Assembly (NCBI GenBank): GCA_019918135.1
Contig: WBZZ01000683.1
Location: 1-64,000 of the forward strand
Length of the DNA: 64,000 bases
Source of the DNA: Paulinella micropora
Lineage: Eukaryota > Cercozoa > Imbricatea > Euglyphida > Paulinellidae
Direction of reading: 5' to 3'
Below are positions 11,518 to 22,927 of this stretch, one piece after another. A program made the position numbers and the translations under genes. The notes below the pieces were generated by a model, which saw only the letters and a list, made by a program, of their open reading frames with translations, was not told the origin of the DNA and did not search any database. Within the stretch, counting starts at the first letter, position 1, and every line of letters begins with the position of its first letter.

Positions 11518-11755
11518 GTGCGATATTAATATTGCAAAAAAGAAATATTAATATTGAAATGTATGCAATATTAATATTGCCAAAAAGCAATATTAAGATT
11601 GAAATTATGCAATATTAATATTGCAAAAAAGCAATATTAATATTGAAATGTATACAATATTAGTATTGCCAAAAAGCAATATTAATATTGACAATTTTAA
11701 TATTGATTTTTGATCAATATTAATATTGATTTAAAATCAATAGTATAATATTCCG
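11518..11755. repeat. AT-rich palindromic repeats
   Basis: Regular alternation of GCAATATTAATATTG and GAAATGTATGCAATATTA words. The region from here to 12450 has no gene I can support; it contains a (CTAGTA) triplet array at about 11804-11820 and an isolated AT dyad at 12030-12049 like those in introns further on. Confidence 0.65.
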
Positions 11756-12761
11756 GGTAGTTTTCACCAGTTTCAGACACTTGCAGTGATCATGAAACAG
11801 TACTAGTACTAGTACTAGTGAATTGCATTGGTACAGGTGAAGAAACTTAAAGTTGAGTGAACACTAGGTTAACGTTAACGTTAAATCAAAATTGATGTAA
11901 CTCTTGAACCTGCCAACGTACTGCTTCATTTACCTTACCTGAGGGTTACAATATGATTATTGCAATTAATAAAATTAAAAGAGACCCATGTTAACACAAC
12001 GAAAATAAACAGACCCATGTTAACAAGACGAAAATATGATATATTTTACTAGTTTCAACTCGTGCTAGAAAAAACTTGAAAACAAACAACGACTTGAAAA
12101 AAGGAATGAATGGACGAAAAGAACAAAAGGATTGTTTGTGAAGGAATTCGAACTGGTGAGTCAAGATTGACGAAGGGTAGGTTTGGAACCGGTCCAGTTG
12201 TAAAGCCAACCGGTGAGGTCCCTTGCCAATTGAAAGCAAATCCTTCACATGGGACAAACTCAAAAATCCGAAACATGAATTTCCATGAAACAAAAATATA
12301 TCATGATCACATTTTTGAAGTTTAATCATTACAAAAACTCGCAGTGATTACCGGTTGGGAACAATGAATAAAATCAAAGTATGCCCCAAAATCTAAATCC
12401 GAACCGAAGACCGGAACAACCATCATAAAAGCTGCCAATATAAACTAAAAAACAACGTGCACTACATTGTGTTTTGCTGGGAGGAAGAAGAATCCCCCGA
12501 CCTAACGTCCTCAGAAAACCGAAGCTGCCATGTGGACGCCCGGGCGCCATTTGCAGCCCTGCGCTCAGGAGGTCTCAAAGACTGCTGCACTGACGCCGAG
12601 GCGACAGTAGATGCTGATTCTGAAAATTGGAACACATCACTGTCAGGACTGTCTGAAGTGTCTCCAGCTTCGCTCTGCGCCATGCCGTCAGTGTCCTCGC
12701 CGTCAGAAGCAGGTGTCTCACCTCGGCTGCGTCTTCGGCGAGGGCGAGGCAAAATGAGGTT

Positions 12762-13923
12762 CTAGGATAGATGTGCCTTGCAATCCGGCGGTTCATCCCC
12801 AGTTGACATGGAGGACGATGCACTACTGAGACTTGTCGCACCTGACTCTGCACGGGCCAAATCAACGCTTTCGTCGGGATCGTCAACGATTGAGTGTTCA
12901 ATTGCGGCACGAACAGTCACCAGCCAGTCCAAAACAGTGAGTCGACGACACCGATCCACGTGTTGGGCAAACTTCGGCAACACATCATTCATGACATCGA
13001 CCGTAAGATCGAAGGCAACAAGTCTTTGTTTCATGTCTACTTTCGAATCCCAGTCAAGTGCTGCCCCGGCTGGGTACATTCTCGTACGGTCCTGAAAAAT
13101 GTCATCACTCAGATTAGACAAGAAGTTATAAGCAATCTGAACTCCCTCACCGCGAGGTTCGATCTTGTGGCCTTGGGACTCAGAAGGAGGCGCAACATTG
13201 CATCGACTGTGAGTCACCAGCAACAGGGTCTGCTCGACGTGCTGGACGTCGAATCGCATGGGGTCAGTGAGAGAGTGCCTCGCTACAGTGCTAAGGTTTG
13301 CTTCGCAACGCTCTTCAAAAGATCCGAGTGTCGTGACAAAAAGCCCTCCAGACCGGTGGCACCTCCAGTAGTTGAGGGTGAGAAGGTGCAGGCACAAAAC
13401 GTGCGAGTACTCGTTAGCTCTGAAGTGGAGAAGGACATGGAGGTCGCGATGTAAGTAAGCAAAAATCTGGTCAGGCATGTTCTCCCTGATCATGCAGCCA
13501 AGATCTTGGGCCTGAAACATAAAGAAGAAAAATATTGCATATTTTCAAACCTCACAAACATGGCTGGCTGACCACTGGCATGAACAACTCCAACAAAACC
13601 AGCAAAACTCCGAGGTTGGCCCTCTGTGCAGGGGTGAGCTCTTGATTGAACTGGAAATTGTCGAGAAGGTCGGCTTGAACGTGGGGGTAAGCAAGACGAA
13701 CGTAGGCCATGATCGCCGAAATCGTCTTGAGTCTAGGTTTGATCCTGAACTTTTTGGAAGGAAAAAGCTCGTGCCAAAGAGGCCCAAAAACCTGACGCTT
13801 AAACCCACGCCAAATCAAGACACAAAGGAACTTGTGAACATGCCAATAGCCCAAGAAGAAACACATCCAGGACTTCAAGTGCGACAAACCCCTGCATCGA
13901 TCGTACGAAGCCTGTGACATCAA
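12762..13923 (-). CDS. Unrecognised gene, 3' exons
   Basis: Two long coding segments on the minus strand, 13923 to about 13551 and 13511 to 12762 (stop TAG). They are separated by a very short intron (13512-13550, 39 bp, GTTTGA...TTTCAG). The first encodes an aromatic, probably buried segment with FLGYWHVHKFLCVLIW and LAYPHVQADLL; the second has HFRANEYSHVLCLHLLTLNY and ends in a Ser/Asp-rich tail. The frame best supported by composition upstream of the intron is one base out of phase with the downstream frame, so either the donor lies slightly further upstream or there is an indel. An intron at about 13912-13968 joins it to exons further up (14020-15806). I recognise no family. Its partner runs the other way from 16.4 kb. 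Confidence 0.45.
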
Positions 13924-14019
13924 TTGAAAAATATGCTATATTTTCGAATGCATACACAGAATTACTACCTTGTAAATCCGCTTCTAAATGTTAGAATCTA
14001 CAGTAAAAAGCTGGAAACG

Positions 14020-14360
14020 TCAAACATCCGATCGGCGATGCTGTAAATCAAGTTTCTCGAGAAGTTCGATGAGGGCGTCGTTCGATGCAATGTTCTGGTC
14101 CTCAATTCTCAGACCTTTGAAAACAACTAGTTGATTGCCGGGCCGGGTGTCGACTGACAAGTCTGGGGCAAACGAAGCGGAATCCTGGTGAGACAGAATC
14201 ATCAAAAAATCGTTTAAAATCAACGTTGTTGGTTTGAAGATCTCTCATGTTCGCTTGGATCAAGGCAACGACTGCGTCGTCAAACAAATCCTCTGGAAAA
14301 GTATTGATCTGGCCTGGGCGAAGCACCATGCTGGGAGGGTTCTGGCGCTGAGATTTCAAA
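14020..14360 (-). CDS. Unrecognised gene, internal coding segments
   Basis: Two overlapping frames carry plausible coding sequence in the same orientation as 12762-13923, including FKGLRIEDQNIASNDALIEL at the 3' side. They probably belong to the same multi-exon gene, with an intron at 13912-13968 following. Exon borders cannot be settled by eye. Confidence 0.3.
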
Positions 14361-14530
14361 ATTCAGAAGACAATCCAGAGGCTGTTGTTGTAGGGGCCAC
14401 TCCCAACGTTCGGCACTCCGACGTTCCCAAACTTCAAGCTGGTCGCGAAGTTGTCGAACCAAGTAGACTTCAGATCGTCGGCTCCTTTCTCCTCCACACT
14501 TGCAAAATGACAAAAAAAAAAAAAGTGTAA

Positions 14531-15080
14531 CCAGTTTGAGTGGTTCTTCCACTCTGCCTGGTCCCTCTGGACAGGGCAGAATGGAAAAACAAGTAACGAA
14601 GCTTCTAGGGTCAGAAGAAGAGCATTGGCATGAAATTTAGCTGCAAAGAAAAAATCCGCGAAAGAAATTTGTAATTTCAATGAACGTGGATGCCCTTCAG
14701 CAAATGAAAAACAAGTTTACCAGGGATGGCGCAACGCAAAAAAAAACAGCTACTTGGTTTTTCCGGCGCTGCGCACCCAGTTTGAGAGTTCTGCCACTCT
14801 GCCCGGTCCCTCTGGACAGGGCAGAATGGCAAAAACCAGTAACGAAGCTTCAAGGGTCAAACAAGAGCACTGGCATGCAATTTTACTGTAAAGAAAAACT
14901 CTGCGGAAGAAATTTGTAATGTCATGCCACTCCCCTTGAGCCAATGAGAAGTCTGCCGAAATGCATTCGTGTTTTTTCGGTGCTGTGCACCCAGTTTGAG
15001 GGGTTGTTTCACTCTGCCTGGTCCCTCTGGAAAGGGGAGAACGGAAAAGGGACAGGGCAGAATGGACAAGTAACGAAATG
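14531..15080. repeat. Tandem repeat of about 215-245 bp, 2.3 copies
   Basis: Three copies of a segment starting CCAGTTTGAG and containing CTCTGCC, GGTCCCTCTGGACAGGGCAG and AGTAACGAA begin at 14531, 14777 and 14991. The middle copy is the most complete. It lies between coding segments of the minus-strand gene and is presumably intronic or intergenic. Confidence 0.8.
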
Positions 15081-15527
15081 GTGAAGAACACCAGCACCAT
15101 TGTGTTTTCTTCCTGGTCTTTTGCCAATCTGATGGCAAAAAACGAGAAAGAGTACCAACAACAAAAAACCCATCCGCAGAGAACTGAGTTTTTTGTGATG
15201 AGGCACACCGAGGATTTGCAGAAGTTAAAATACAAGTAATAAAAGGAATTTACTTGTGGGTTTCAGAAAACACTTCAGACAAGAAAATATGCAGTATTTT
15301 TCATAACTACACTTACTAGAAGTAGGAACTACAACCAAGGCAAAATTTTCGAAAACACAAAAAATATAACATATTTTTCATGATCATCCAGGCGTAACGG
15401 AGGGGGGAAAGAACCTTAGAGATGTCTTGATTTCCTGAAGGCAAATTTTACGGCGGCGATCAAAACTCCTGATCGGAATCACTCTTCCAAACTATGACAA
15501 AACATCGAGTCCTTCCCTGCTCAGTCC

Positions 15528-15806
15528 TCAATGCTTGAGTTCAAGGCACAAGTCAAGTTCCCATTGGAGAAAACGCTGACCCTGTTGAAGCATGACAAAA
15601 AGAAGGAAGCACGAAAACGCTTCTCTGCCCTCCGACAAAAGAATTTGCGCGTCATGTTCTTCAATTTTGCGAAACTGACCGTTCGGATGCCTAACATGCG
15701 CTAATTTGTGCCAATATATGTAAAGCCTGTCAGGCGCGAACATTTTTACCCAAGCCTCGAAGCCAAAACCCATGAAATCGCCTGACCACAAGAGAAAAAA
15801 ATTCAT
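15528..15806 (-). CDS. Unrecognised gene, 5' coding segment
   Basis: Starts at ATG 15806 and reads 92 residues with FGFEAWVKMFAPDRLYIYWH and FRKIEEHDAQILLSEGREAF, a natural-looking composition rich in aromatics, as in the downstream exons of the same strand. The introns between it and the segment at 14.0-14.4 kb would contain the tandem repeat and two AT dyads (15284-15302, 15358-15378). No family recognised. Confidence 0.4.
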   Translation of the reverse strand: MNFFLLWSGDFMGFGFEAWVKMFAPDRLYIYWHKLAHVRHPNGQFRKIEEHDAQILLSEGREAFSCFLLFVMLQQGQRFLQWELDLCLELKH

Positions 15807-16409
15807 TGAACGTGCTACAGGCTACTTACTGCAGACAGCTTTCTTGATTTTCAGGTCTTCTTCTGCGAACGTGTTTGCCACTTCAGCGAAGTGGCTTCTC
15901 AGCGCAGACAGGTAACTTCGCTTGAGAACCTAATATTGTAAAAAAAAAAAAAAAAAAAAAAAACAGAAGTGGTGAAAATGGTTTTACAAAGGTTGTCGGA
16001 AACAGAAGTATTGCATATTTGGACAAAATTGACCCTTTTTGAACAAATCCGTCCGGAAAAAAAGTAAAAAATCACTTTCAAATGATGTCTCAAAAAAAAC
16101 TATTTTTCGAAAGTGAGCAGGTTTGAGCCGACACTCGGTGCCACCAAGGCACAAAAACCGGTTTCAAACTTCAGTTTTTGGGGACGAGTAGCCGGACTGG
16201 GTCCGTTTTCCATTTTTGATTGCATTTCACCATATGCGGGTGAGTTTCAGTCCCTTTCAAAAGAAAAAAAAAACACATGTTTTCAGGCCTAACTTAATTT
16301 TTTTGCTTCTTGAACGCTTCCTGTCAAGTTGAGCACTTTTGTTCAGGTGTCTAGATTGTTGCATTCTTAAAATCGCTTTCCTAGTAACACTACATCATGG
16401 GTGGTCCCT

Positions 16410-18663
16410 AACCTACAAATGGTGGATCACACCTGAGTTACAGCTTGTTGTCTCTCTCCTGGAGTTTGGAGGAGAGGAGAGCATGGGACTGAGCACACGG
16501 GTCAAGTCGAGAGCAAAATCGATCTCGTTTTGGTGTGGAGGTTTGAGTGCAAGCCAAGAGAGGCTACTGATTACAACTACAACCCTCGAGTTTGGAACAT
16601 TCAGGTGTTTGTAGCTGACGCAAGCAAAGAGGCAGGTGGAGACTTCAAGACGTTTGCCTTGAAGGATGAACTGTGCCTGACTGAAGCTTACTTTGTGAGA
16701 TGGCCTAAAGAGGGTGTGACCTGGGACACGAAGCTGTACGACATCTTGTCGAAAGGTGCAAAGCAGGCAGCTCCTACAAGTCAGCAAGCTCTCTCCTTAG
16801 TTCTAGCTGTTTGTTGTTGCTTTGTTTCTATTGCTGTAGTTGTTGCTTGAATTTGAATAAGTTTCAATTATGGGCTGTGAGTTCATGGCAGCCATGCTTG
16901 CCCGAACTCTTTTTTTGGGTTTGGGTCACTGATTTTTTTCTTTTTTTTCCTGGTTGTAGGCGCTGCAAACTATTACGTCAAAAGCTGTCAGCAAGAGATG
17001 GATCATGGTGCTGATGTCTTCAAACCAAAAATATGCTATATTTTTCTTTTGAGCTTGAATTTCTCACGATTCTTTAGAGCTTGCAGCTACTGACATTACG
17101 GGAATCGAAACCCAAGAGGAACTTGCATCCGCGGACAGTGCCGTTGCTCGTCGTGTTTCTGCTCACTTAGCTGCAGGCAGGCCCAAAAGCCCTGCATCCG
17201 TAGCCTCTTCGGACACACAGCCTTCGACACAATCCGAAGAGCACTTCATCGAGTAGTTCTTCGAGCTCTTCATCGAGCAGTTCCTCAGCATCCACTCCAT
17301 TGTGAACCATCCCCTCGGCCAAAAGGCATCCCAAGACGACGGTTGGACCCACCACGCCTCAGGCTAAGAGCACCTCCGCACTGCCGCGACCGCCTCTTCA
17401 TCCTCGTCATCTTCTCCCGCAGCCCAGTGTCCCCTGTCTCCGGCGTCGTCTTCTTCTTCAGCCTCCACACCTGAACCATCTGGAAAGCGCAAACCTGAGG
17501 CCTTGCCGGAAGTGTCCGAAACAGCCGAGAAGAAGCGCAAGATGAAGGGGAGAAAGGGCTTGGGCAGGAATGTCTCCGACACTGACAAGCAGGCAGCTGA
17601 GAAGAATGAGTTCATCAAGGGTCAGCCCTCTTTTCTTTTGTTCTTTTGTTGAAAAATATGTCATATGTTTTGGTTGCTTGTTCTGCGCAGACACCAGACT
17701 GAAGATGAAGGAAGCCACCAAAGCCCTTGCCAGCATGACTTACCGCAACGTGGAGGCCATTCCGGACGCCATCGCTACCCAACCTCACAGGGCTGTGACT
17801 GATCGTGCACTCGACCTAGACCATGTCAACCAACTCGCCGAAAAATTTAAAAAGTCTCAGGATCCCAACAAGAAGATCCAGTGGGTCGGTTGGTTGAAAG
17901 ATTCGTGCGAAGTTGTCAATCCTGGAGCGCTTGGGCTGGACGAATCTGACAATCCTCTCGTGGATTCCCCTCCTTTTGTTGACGAGAAAACCTTCAAGGA
18001 CTTTCAGGCTTTGTGGAATCAGGCAGTGCTTGTAGAAAAGGAAAGGCCCAAGATGGACTTCACGAGCCTGCCAGTCGAGGGCCAGGGCCAGATAAATAAC
18101 TTTCTGCGCAAGGCCATCCAGGAGGGGAAGTTTCCCCTGCAGTCGATCGTTGGGCTTCATTTTAGCCATGCAATGCAGCACCTTTACAAAGTCGAACCTC
18201 AGAACCACAAATTCCAAGTCATTCACCTTGAAGCTCTTCGTTTCGTTCGTTGGAACGATGCAGGTCGTTCATCCGTCAGTTTTCTTGGCGTTTCGAGAAC
18301 ATTGCTGCTGACGTCCACCGTAAAAACACTTTCGGTGAAAACGGCATTTCTGCGCACGATCAAGGTTACGCTGAAATTGCTCGTCTCACCGACCAGAATG
18401 ATGCTTCCGTCAGCCAGTTTCTGACCGCATGGAAGAAGGACTTCGCCCTTTCCCACAACATCGCCTTGCAGACTTTCGATTCAATGTGGACTTACGTCTC
18501 TTCGAACATCAGTGATCTTTGGAAGTGCTGGTTGAAGCTTCTTTCCCCTGGTGGCGTTCGCGCTGACATGCCTCCCTCTCTCGGGCATCCTTCTGCGCAT
18601 CCCTTAAGCACGCCAAAAAGCTCCCGAGTGCGACTACCAAATTTCTTAGACATAAAAACCAAA
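16410..18663 (+). CDS. Unrecognised multi-exon gene, divergent to 12.7-15.8 kb
   Basis: At least four exons: about 16410-16755, 16960-17015, 17080-17620 and 17691-18663. The introns are clear: 16756-16959 (phase 1), 17016-17079 (phase 0) and 17621-17690 (phase 1, GTCAGC...GCGCAG). Joined residues include YNPRVWNIQVFVADASKEAG, then SKGAANYYVKSCQQEMDHGAD, then a Ser/Pro-rich low-complexity region with a basic KRKMKGRKG patch, then a helical region rich in Lys, Gln and Asp. The frame breaks near 16510 (a shift), 17251 (TAG in a Ser-rich tract) and 18250-18290, so the copy may be decayed or the assembly imperfect. Introns at 17016 and 17621 carry the AT dyad described in the findings. The coding region ends seven bases before the copia LTR. 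No known family recognised. Confidence 0.45.
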
Positions 18664-18669
18664 TGATTT

Positions 18670-18964
18670 CTTTACAATAGAATAACGGTTAGAATAATTT
18701 CCGATAGCAGTTACTCGGAAAATTAGACAGTTACGTTCTTATTATATGTTGATAGGACTGATAAACCTAATAATTATGATTGAGCTAATTAATGAAATTG
18801 GCATTGTCAGCCAGTCACCTGTTTTGGTTTTGCCACTCTCAATTTAGGCGGCAAACATTTTACTCAGTAAATATCTCACAATCTGTTCAACTGCGAACTA
18901 CCAAAGTGTCCCGGTCTTAAACCCGGCCTCTGTCAACTAGCTACCGGATTTATTAACTACATTG
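18670..18964 (+). repeat. Left LTR of copia element
   Basis: 295 bp, from CTTTACAATAG to CTACATTG. Termini are not the usual TG...CA; the borders are set by equal LTR length, the flanking GATTT repeats and the polypurine tract. Contains a TATATG-containing AT-rich middle that could hold promoter elements. Confidence 0.88.
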
Positions 18965-18976
18965 GGTTATGAGTGC
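18963..18976 (+). promoter_or_regulatory. Primer-binding site, initiator-tRNA-like
   Basis: TGGGTTATGAGTGC at the LTR edge resembles the copia primer site matching an internal or 3' part of initiator tRNA-Met. The presumed gag ATG (18969) lies inside it. Confidence 0.6.
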
Positions 18977-20482
18977 TTTTGCGACCAAAGATGCGGCGAC
19001 TGTGATCCTGCAAGGCAAGGCGCCTGCGTTCATCGATGGTGTTAAGGGACGACTGGTTTGCGCAGGTAAGGGCGGATTTGTCATCGATCGAGTGCTGGGA
19101 ATATGTCGCGCCTCTGGCTGAAGTTCTGAGATGGCGGTCCGAGATTGAAGCTGAGCCTGCGGCGGCAGCACAGGATGCGGCTTACGGGGACCGGAAGGAG
19201 GACAAGAGAGAGGCCAAGGTGAGGGAGGCAAAGGCTCCTGCGGACGCGAAAGCTGGATCGGGAACCGGAGATGGTATTAATTTGACCATGCCACAGCGAC
19301 GTAAGGTCTTGGCCAGAAGGGCGCAGATCTTTATGTGGTTGTACAAGGCGCTCGAGTACGGATCGCCGGCGGAAAGGATTGTTCGACACTTGGTCAGAGA
19401 GCCTACGCTGAGACCGGAGGAGATCATTAGTATCCTGCGTCAACGCTACCAAGGGAACACTTCCCACCAGAAGCAGAAGAGGAACAGCATCGTAAGCAAC
19501 TGGCAATTCAATGCTAAAGACGACATGATGGCACAGCTGAGGGACTTCATGACTCATTGCGAGTTCCTGGAGGATCATGGTGAACCGGTCGGCGTCACAC
19601 TACAGATGCAGTTCGTTGAAGACCGCCCTAGCAAAGTGCACAGAGAAGCATTTGTGGAAGCCATTCTTGGATGCGCAAGTTACAAATTCATTGCTGGAGT
19701 GGGACGACTTCGAAGCGGCCTTCGAAAGGAGAGTCATCGCTAATGAAGCACAGAAGATGGCTACCAAAGAGGAGGCTACGATGTGGGCGAACGGGCAAGC
19801 GAAGGATGGCAGGAGCGACAAAGGGGACAAGGGCGGCAAGAGCGCAAGGCCAAAATTGGAATGCTATAATTGCTCGAAAAACGACAAGTATTTCAGGTGT
19901 ATGGAAAAGTGCAGCATACCTGGACACGAGCATGTCGGCAAGTCGTGCCCAACGCTCAAGGATAGGTACCGCAAGAAAATTTCTAAGGAAGAAAAACCGA
20001 AGAAAGATGCCGCAACAAATGGAGGGAGAGACCAAGGACGCAAAGGTTCTGGTGCCCCGAAGAACGCCCCCGCCGCGGCCGTGTCTTGTATGGCGCTCGA
20101 TCTACAACGTCAGAGAAGAGCAACGATGGCCGATCCTGTTCCAAGATATGCGTTGGGTGAAGGAGAGTACCTTGCCCCAGCGGCGGATGGTTCGGGTCTG
20201 CGAGTGGTGCTTGAGAAGGGGGAGAAGTCGGTTGGGAATGCGTTTATGGCGCAGAAGAACACGCCGTTTCTCTACGTTGGGCCGCCAGACGAAGAAAGGG
20301 AAGATGACCTGAGGAATGGGAGGGTTAACATCGCCGACTTTCGAACGGTCTTTAACAACGCAGGCCGGGCGGAGCTACACTTCTGGGCGTGGTATTACAA
20401 CATCCGGATCACACCGGATGACTGGGAGCACTGGGCTGTGGGACTGGAGAGGCCAACGAACCCTGCGACAAGGAGACAGTGA
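18969..20482 (+). CDS. gag: copia Gag (nucleocapsid polyprotein), frame-broken
   Basis: Start ATG 18969 gives MSAFATKDAATVILQGKAPA, the usual type of copia Gag N-terminus. A one-base shift near 19045 moves into the frame of DDWFAQVRADLSSIECWEYV (to 19743), and a second change at 19577-19743 into the frame that ends with TGA 20480-20482. The middle is the helical capsid-like region. At about residues 290-330 there is CYNC...C...H...C, a CCHC-like nucleic-acid knuckle with enlarged spacing, followed by a Lys-rich stretch. The last 100 residues (ALGEGEYLAPAADGSGLRVV ...) are not typical of Gag and lead into the MYND ORF. Confidence 0.75.
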
Positions 20483-20619
20483 TGCCATCGGAATGTGAAG
20501 CATGCAGCACGACTCAAGTGAAGAAGAAGCGTTGGTGCTCTAGATGCAAGACCGTGGTGTATTGCAACACTAACTGCCAGCGGCTGGACTGGAGAGCGCA
20601 CAAGGACTTCTGCAACTAG
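20482..20619 (+). CDS. MYND zinc-finger ORF inside the copia element
   Basis: A 45-residue ORF whose ATG overlaps the gag stop by one base (TGATG, 20480-20484), that is, in the -1 frame. It consists of one MYND finger: CEAC, then CSRC, YC-N3-C, and a final H-x3-C in LDWRAHKDFC, with the conserved Q-x2-DW context. The MYND fold binds two zinc ions and mediates protein contacts, typically with Pro-x-Leu motifs. The TGATG overlap could allow termination-reinitiation, or a -1 slip would make a Gag-MYND fusion; both are inference. The finger is intact while the surrounding pol frames are broken. The gene at 36897 encodes another MYND protein, but its finger differs in sequence. Confidence 0.8.
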   Translation: MPSECEACSTTQVKKKRWCSRCKTVVYCNTNCQRLDWRAHKDFCN

Positions 20620-20653
20620 ACCGCAGAATGAAGGGAAGGAAGCGTGGGAAAAG

Positions 20654-21706
20654 GTGGTTGGTCAGCTGGAGCCGAGAGGGATGGGGCCTCATGGGCTGGA
20701 CAGGACGAGGGTGAAGGCGGACCTGGCTTACAAGAGCATGCTACGCTACTGTCACGTCAAGCCCAAGGAGGACGAGCAAGCTCGGGCTTTTCAGCCTAGG
20801 TACAACGACATTCTGCTCATCATCGGTGCGCCTGAAGGGGCGAAAGAATATGTTGAAATGAGCTGGAATTCGTTACAAGTTGCAAAGAAGCACGCGGCTA
20901 CTGAACCGGAACGTACCCTTTACCGTGGGAAAGAGCGTTTCTTTCCGTGGTCATACCAACAGTCAGCACTGGAGGAAGAGAAAAAGAGGCACTGGCAAAA
21001 TACCGGCAAGCGAGGGGTACGTCGACTGCAAGCCAGGGTGTGGGTGTGAGCGCCAGTGATACATCTACAGTGGGGGACAGGCATGTAGGTCCGTGGGACG
21101 ACATGAATACCATAATCACCTTAGAGCGATCGCTGGGGGAGGACCCTGTGCCCCGGGATGATGGTAGAGATGATGAGGTGGTGGAAGAGAAGAAGCCACC
21201 TAACATGCCGCCTGGTCAAATTGGTGCAGAAGGTGTTGATGTGTCGCAGAGGATGCAAGTGGATGGCGGAGAGGGGCTACCTGACAATTGGGGAGACTCA
21301 TCTACGGCTAATGAGGAAGACATGGGACCTACAGCTCATATGGCGTTTGGAGAGGATGTCGTTGGTGAGCAGGACCTGTATGAAGTCTACTTGGACTGTG
21401 GGTCATCACAGCACATGTCCAATGGAAGACGCGCTAAGCAAGGTTGAGGAAGAGGAACGGATGGCGGTAAGGGGGATCTCCGGACTCATCAAGACTGTGG
21501 CGGTGGGAAGCATATCGTTTACGGGAGTGAGTGGTGAGGGGGAGCATCAGGAGGTGGAAATGGGGGAAACCTATGTCCTGCCGACCATGGACCGTACGTT
21601 ATTCTCATCCGGTCGTCTACAGCGAATGGGCTACGCGATCGTCATGCAAGATGACGAATTCTTCGCGACAAAGAGGATTGTGGTGGAGCCATGCGAAAAG
21701 ATTTGA
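20654..21706 (+). CDS. copia protease region, frame-broken
   Basis: Three overlapping frames together cover the region between Gag and integrase. The frame at 20947-21447 ends with YLDCGSSQHMSNG, which corresponds to the copia aspartic protease motif (normally D-S/T-G-A-S-x-H-M); here Cys replaces the usual Ser or Thr after the Asp. The frame at 21158-21706 continues with ISFTG and TYVLPTMDRTLFSSGRLQRM, the 'VLYVPKLKRNLLSVGKL' type of sequence found at the end of copia protease and before integrase. The shift between them makes this copy inactive unless corrected. Confidence 0.7.
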
Positions 21707-22927
21707 CGGGGAGCTTTGATGCTGATACTTGTCAATACCGTTTTAACACGGCGAATCCACCTGGATGGAGGAAGGAGAAGAAAGGATGCTCGCCTTTTCC
21801 TCAATCCAACACCGCATTCTGGTCTACACGCATGAGGCCAACGACTATGGCTGACATGAGGGAGCTAAATGGGGTGTTCCACTTCGGGGAGACGATGGCT
21901 CGTCAATTTTTGCAGCAGAACGGGCTGACTGCAAAGGGAAAGGCGTCTACTCTACGATGTGATTGCTCAGCCTGCTCTACTACTAAATTACTAAGCATTC
22001 TTCGTTCGAGGGGGCGTCGCTAATGCTGTGTGCAAAGACTGGGGAGGATTGGAGTACTGACGGCACTGGTCGCATACCGTTTCCGTTGTATGGAAACACA
22101 CCGTACTGTCTGCTGTTGTCGAGAACGTATCTGGCTACCTGAAGGGGTATTGGAACCCAATGAGGGAGTCTGACATTGGTGTCAGACAGCTGGAAGACGT
22201 AAGGGTGTGGTCAAAGACTCAAACGGGGAATGACATGAAACAGTTCCGGACAGACAAAGAATGGATTTCGAAGGCGGTGAAAAATTTCCTTAAGCGCGAG
22301 GGGATTGAACGTCGGTTACCCGTCCGTGCGGACCCCAACAAAGATGCGTATGCAGAGGCGGGTATTCACATTGTTTTCTCACTGGCAGCTACGTTGCTCA
22401 CTGCGAGGAGCGTGCCTGTCTACTTCTTGCCTCTGGCAGTCGACTATGCTATCTTTCTCATAAACATGCAAGCGAGAGCAGGGGCAAAGACGACAAGGCA
22501 CGAAATGTTCTACAAGAGGCCAGCTCCACCATTCTCTATCCTGAAACCGTTTGGGTGCCTCTGCGTTTACTACAAGGGTGGCAAGAAGGGGCAAGAGAAG
22601 GGAGTGCCAGAAGTCTTCATGGGGGTGAGCACGGAAGAGTCAGCCTACAAGGTATGGAGCTACTACGAGGGCAAGGTGGTTACGACGGCAGACATGGTCG
22701 TCAGAGATCCTACTGTGCATGGTTGGCCTACTCTCTACACACGAGCAAAGATGGTTTCGTCGTTGCAACACCACTTCCAGTCAGCCACCGCCATTCGGGA
22801 AAAAGAGGGCGAAGATGGCGAAAAACCCGGTGCATTTTTCACGCCAAGTGAACAGCGAGTGCTCGACAAATTACTTGACGTGGTCACGATGAAGGTAAAA
22901 ATGACGCCTGGGAAGTGGAAGACGTAG
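21691..22927 (+). CDS. copia integrase region, frame-broken
   Basis: The first frame (21691-22023) covers the pre-integrase zinc region; the two cysteines of the HHCC motif survive as CDCSAC but the histidine pair is incomplete. The second frame (22160-22927) contains the later part of the catalytic core, with FRTDKEW and the Glu-bearing DAYAEAGIHIVF that matches the copia 'NGVAERANRT' helix, then the GKAFPEV-like GVPEVFMGVS region. The start of the core with the first catalytic Asp falls in the gap around 22024-22160 and is not readable in one frame. Confidence 0.75.
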
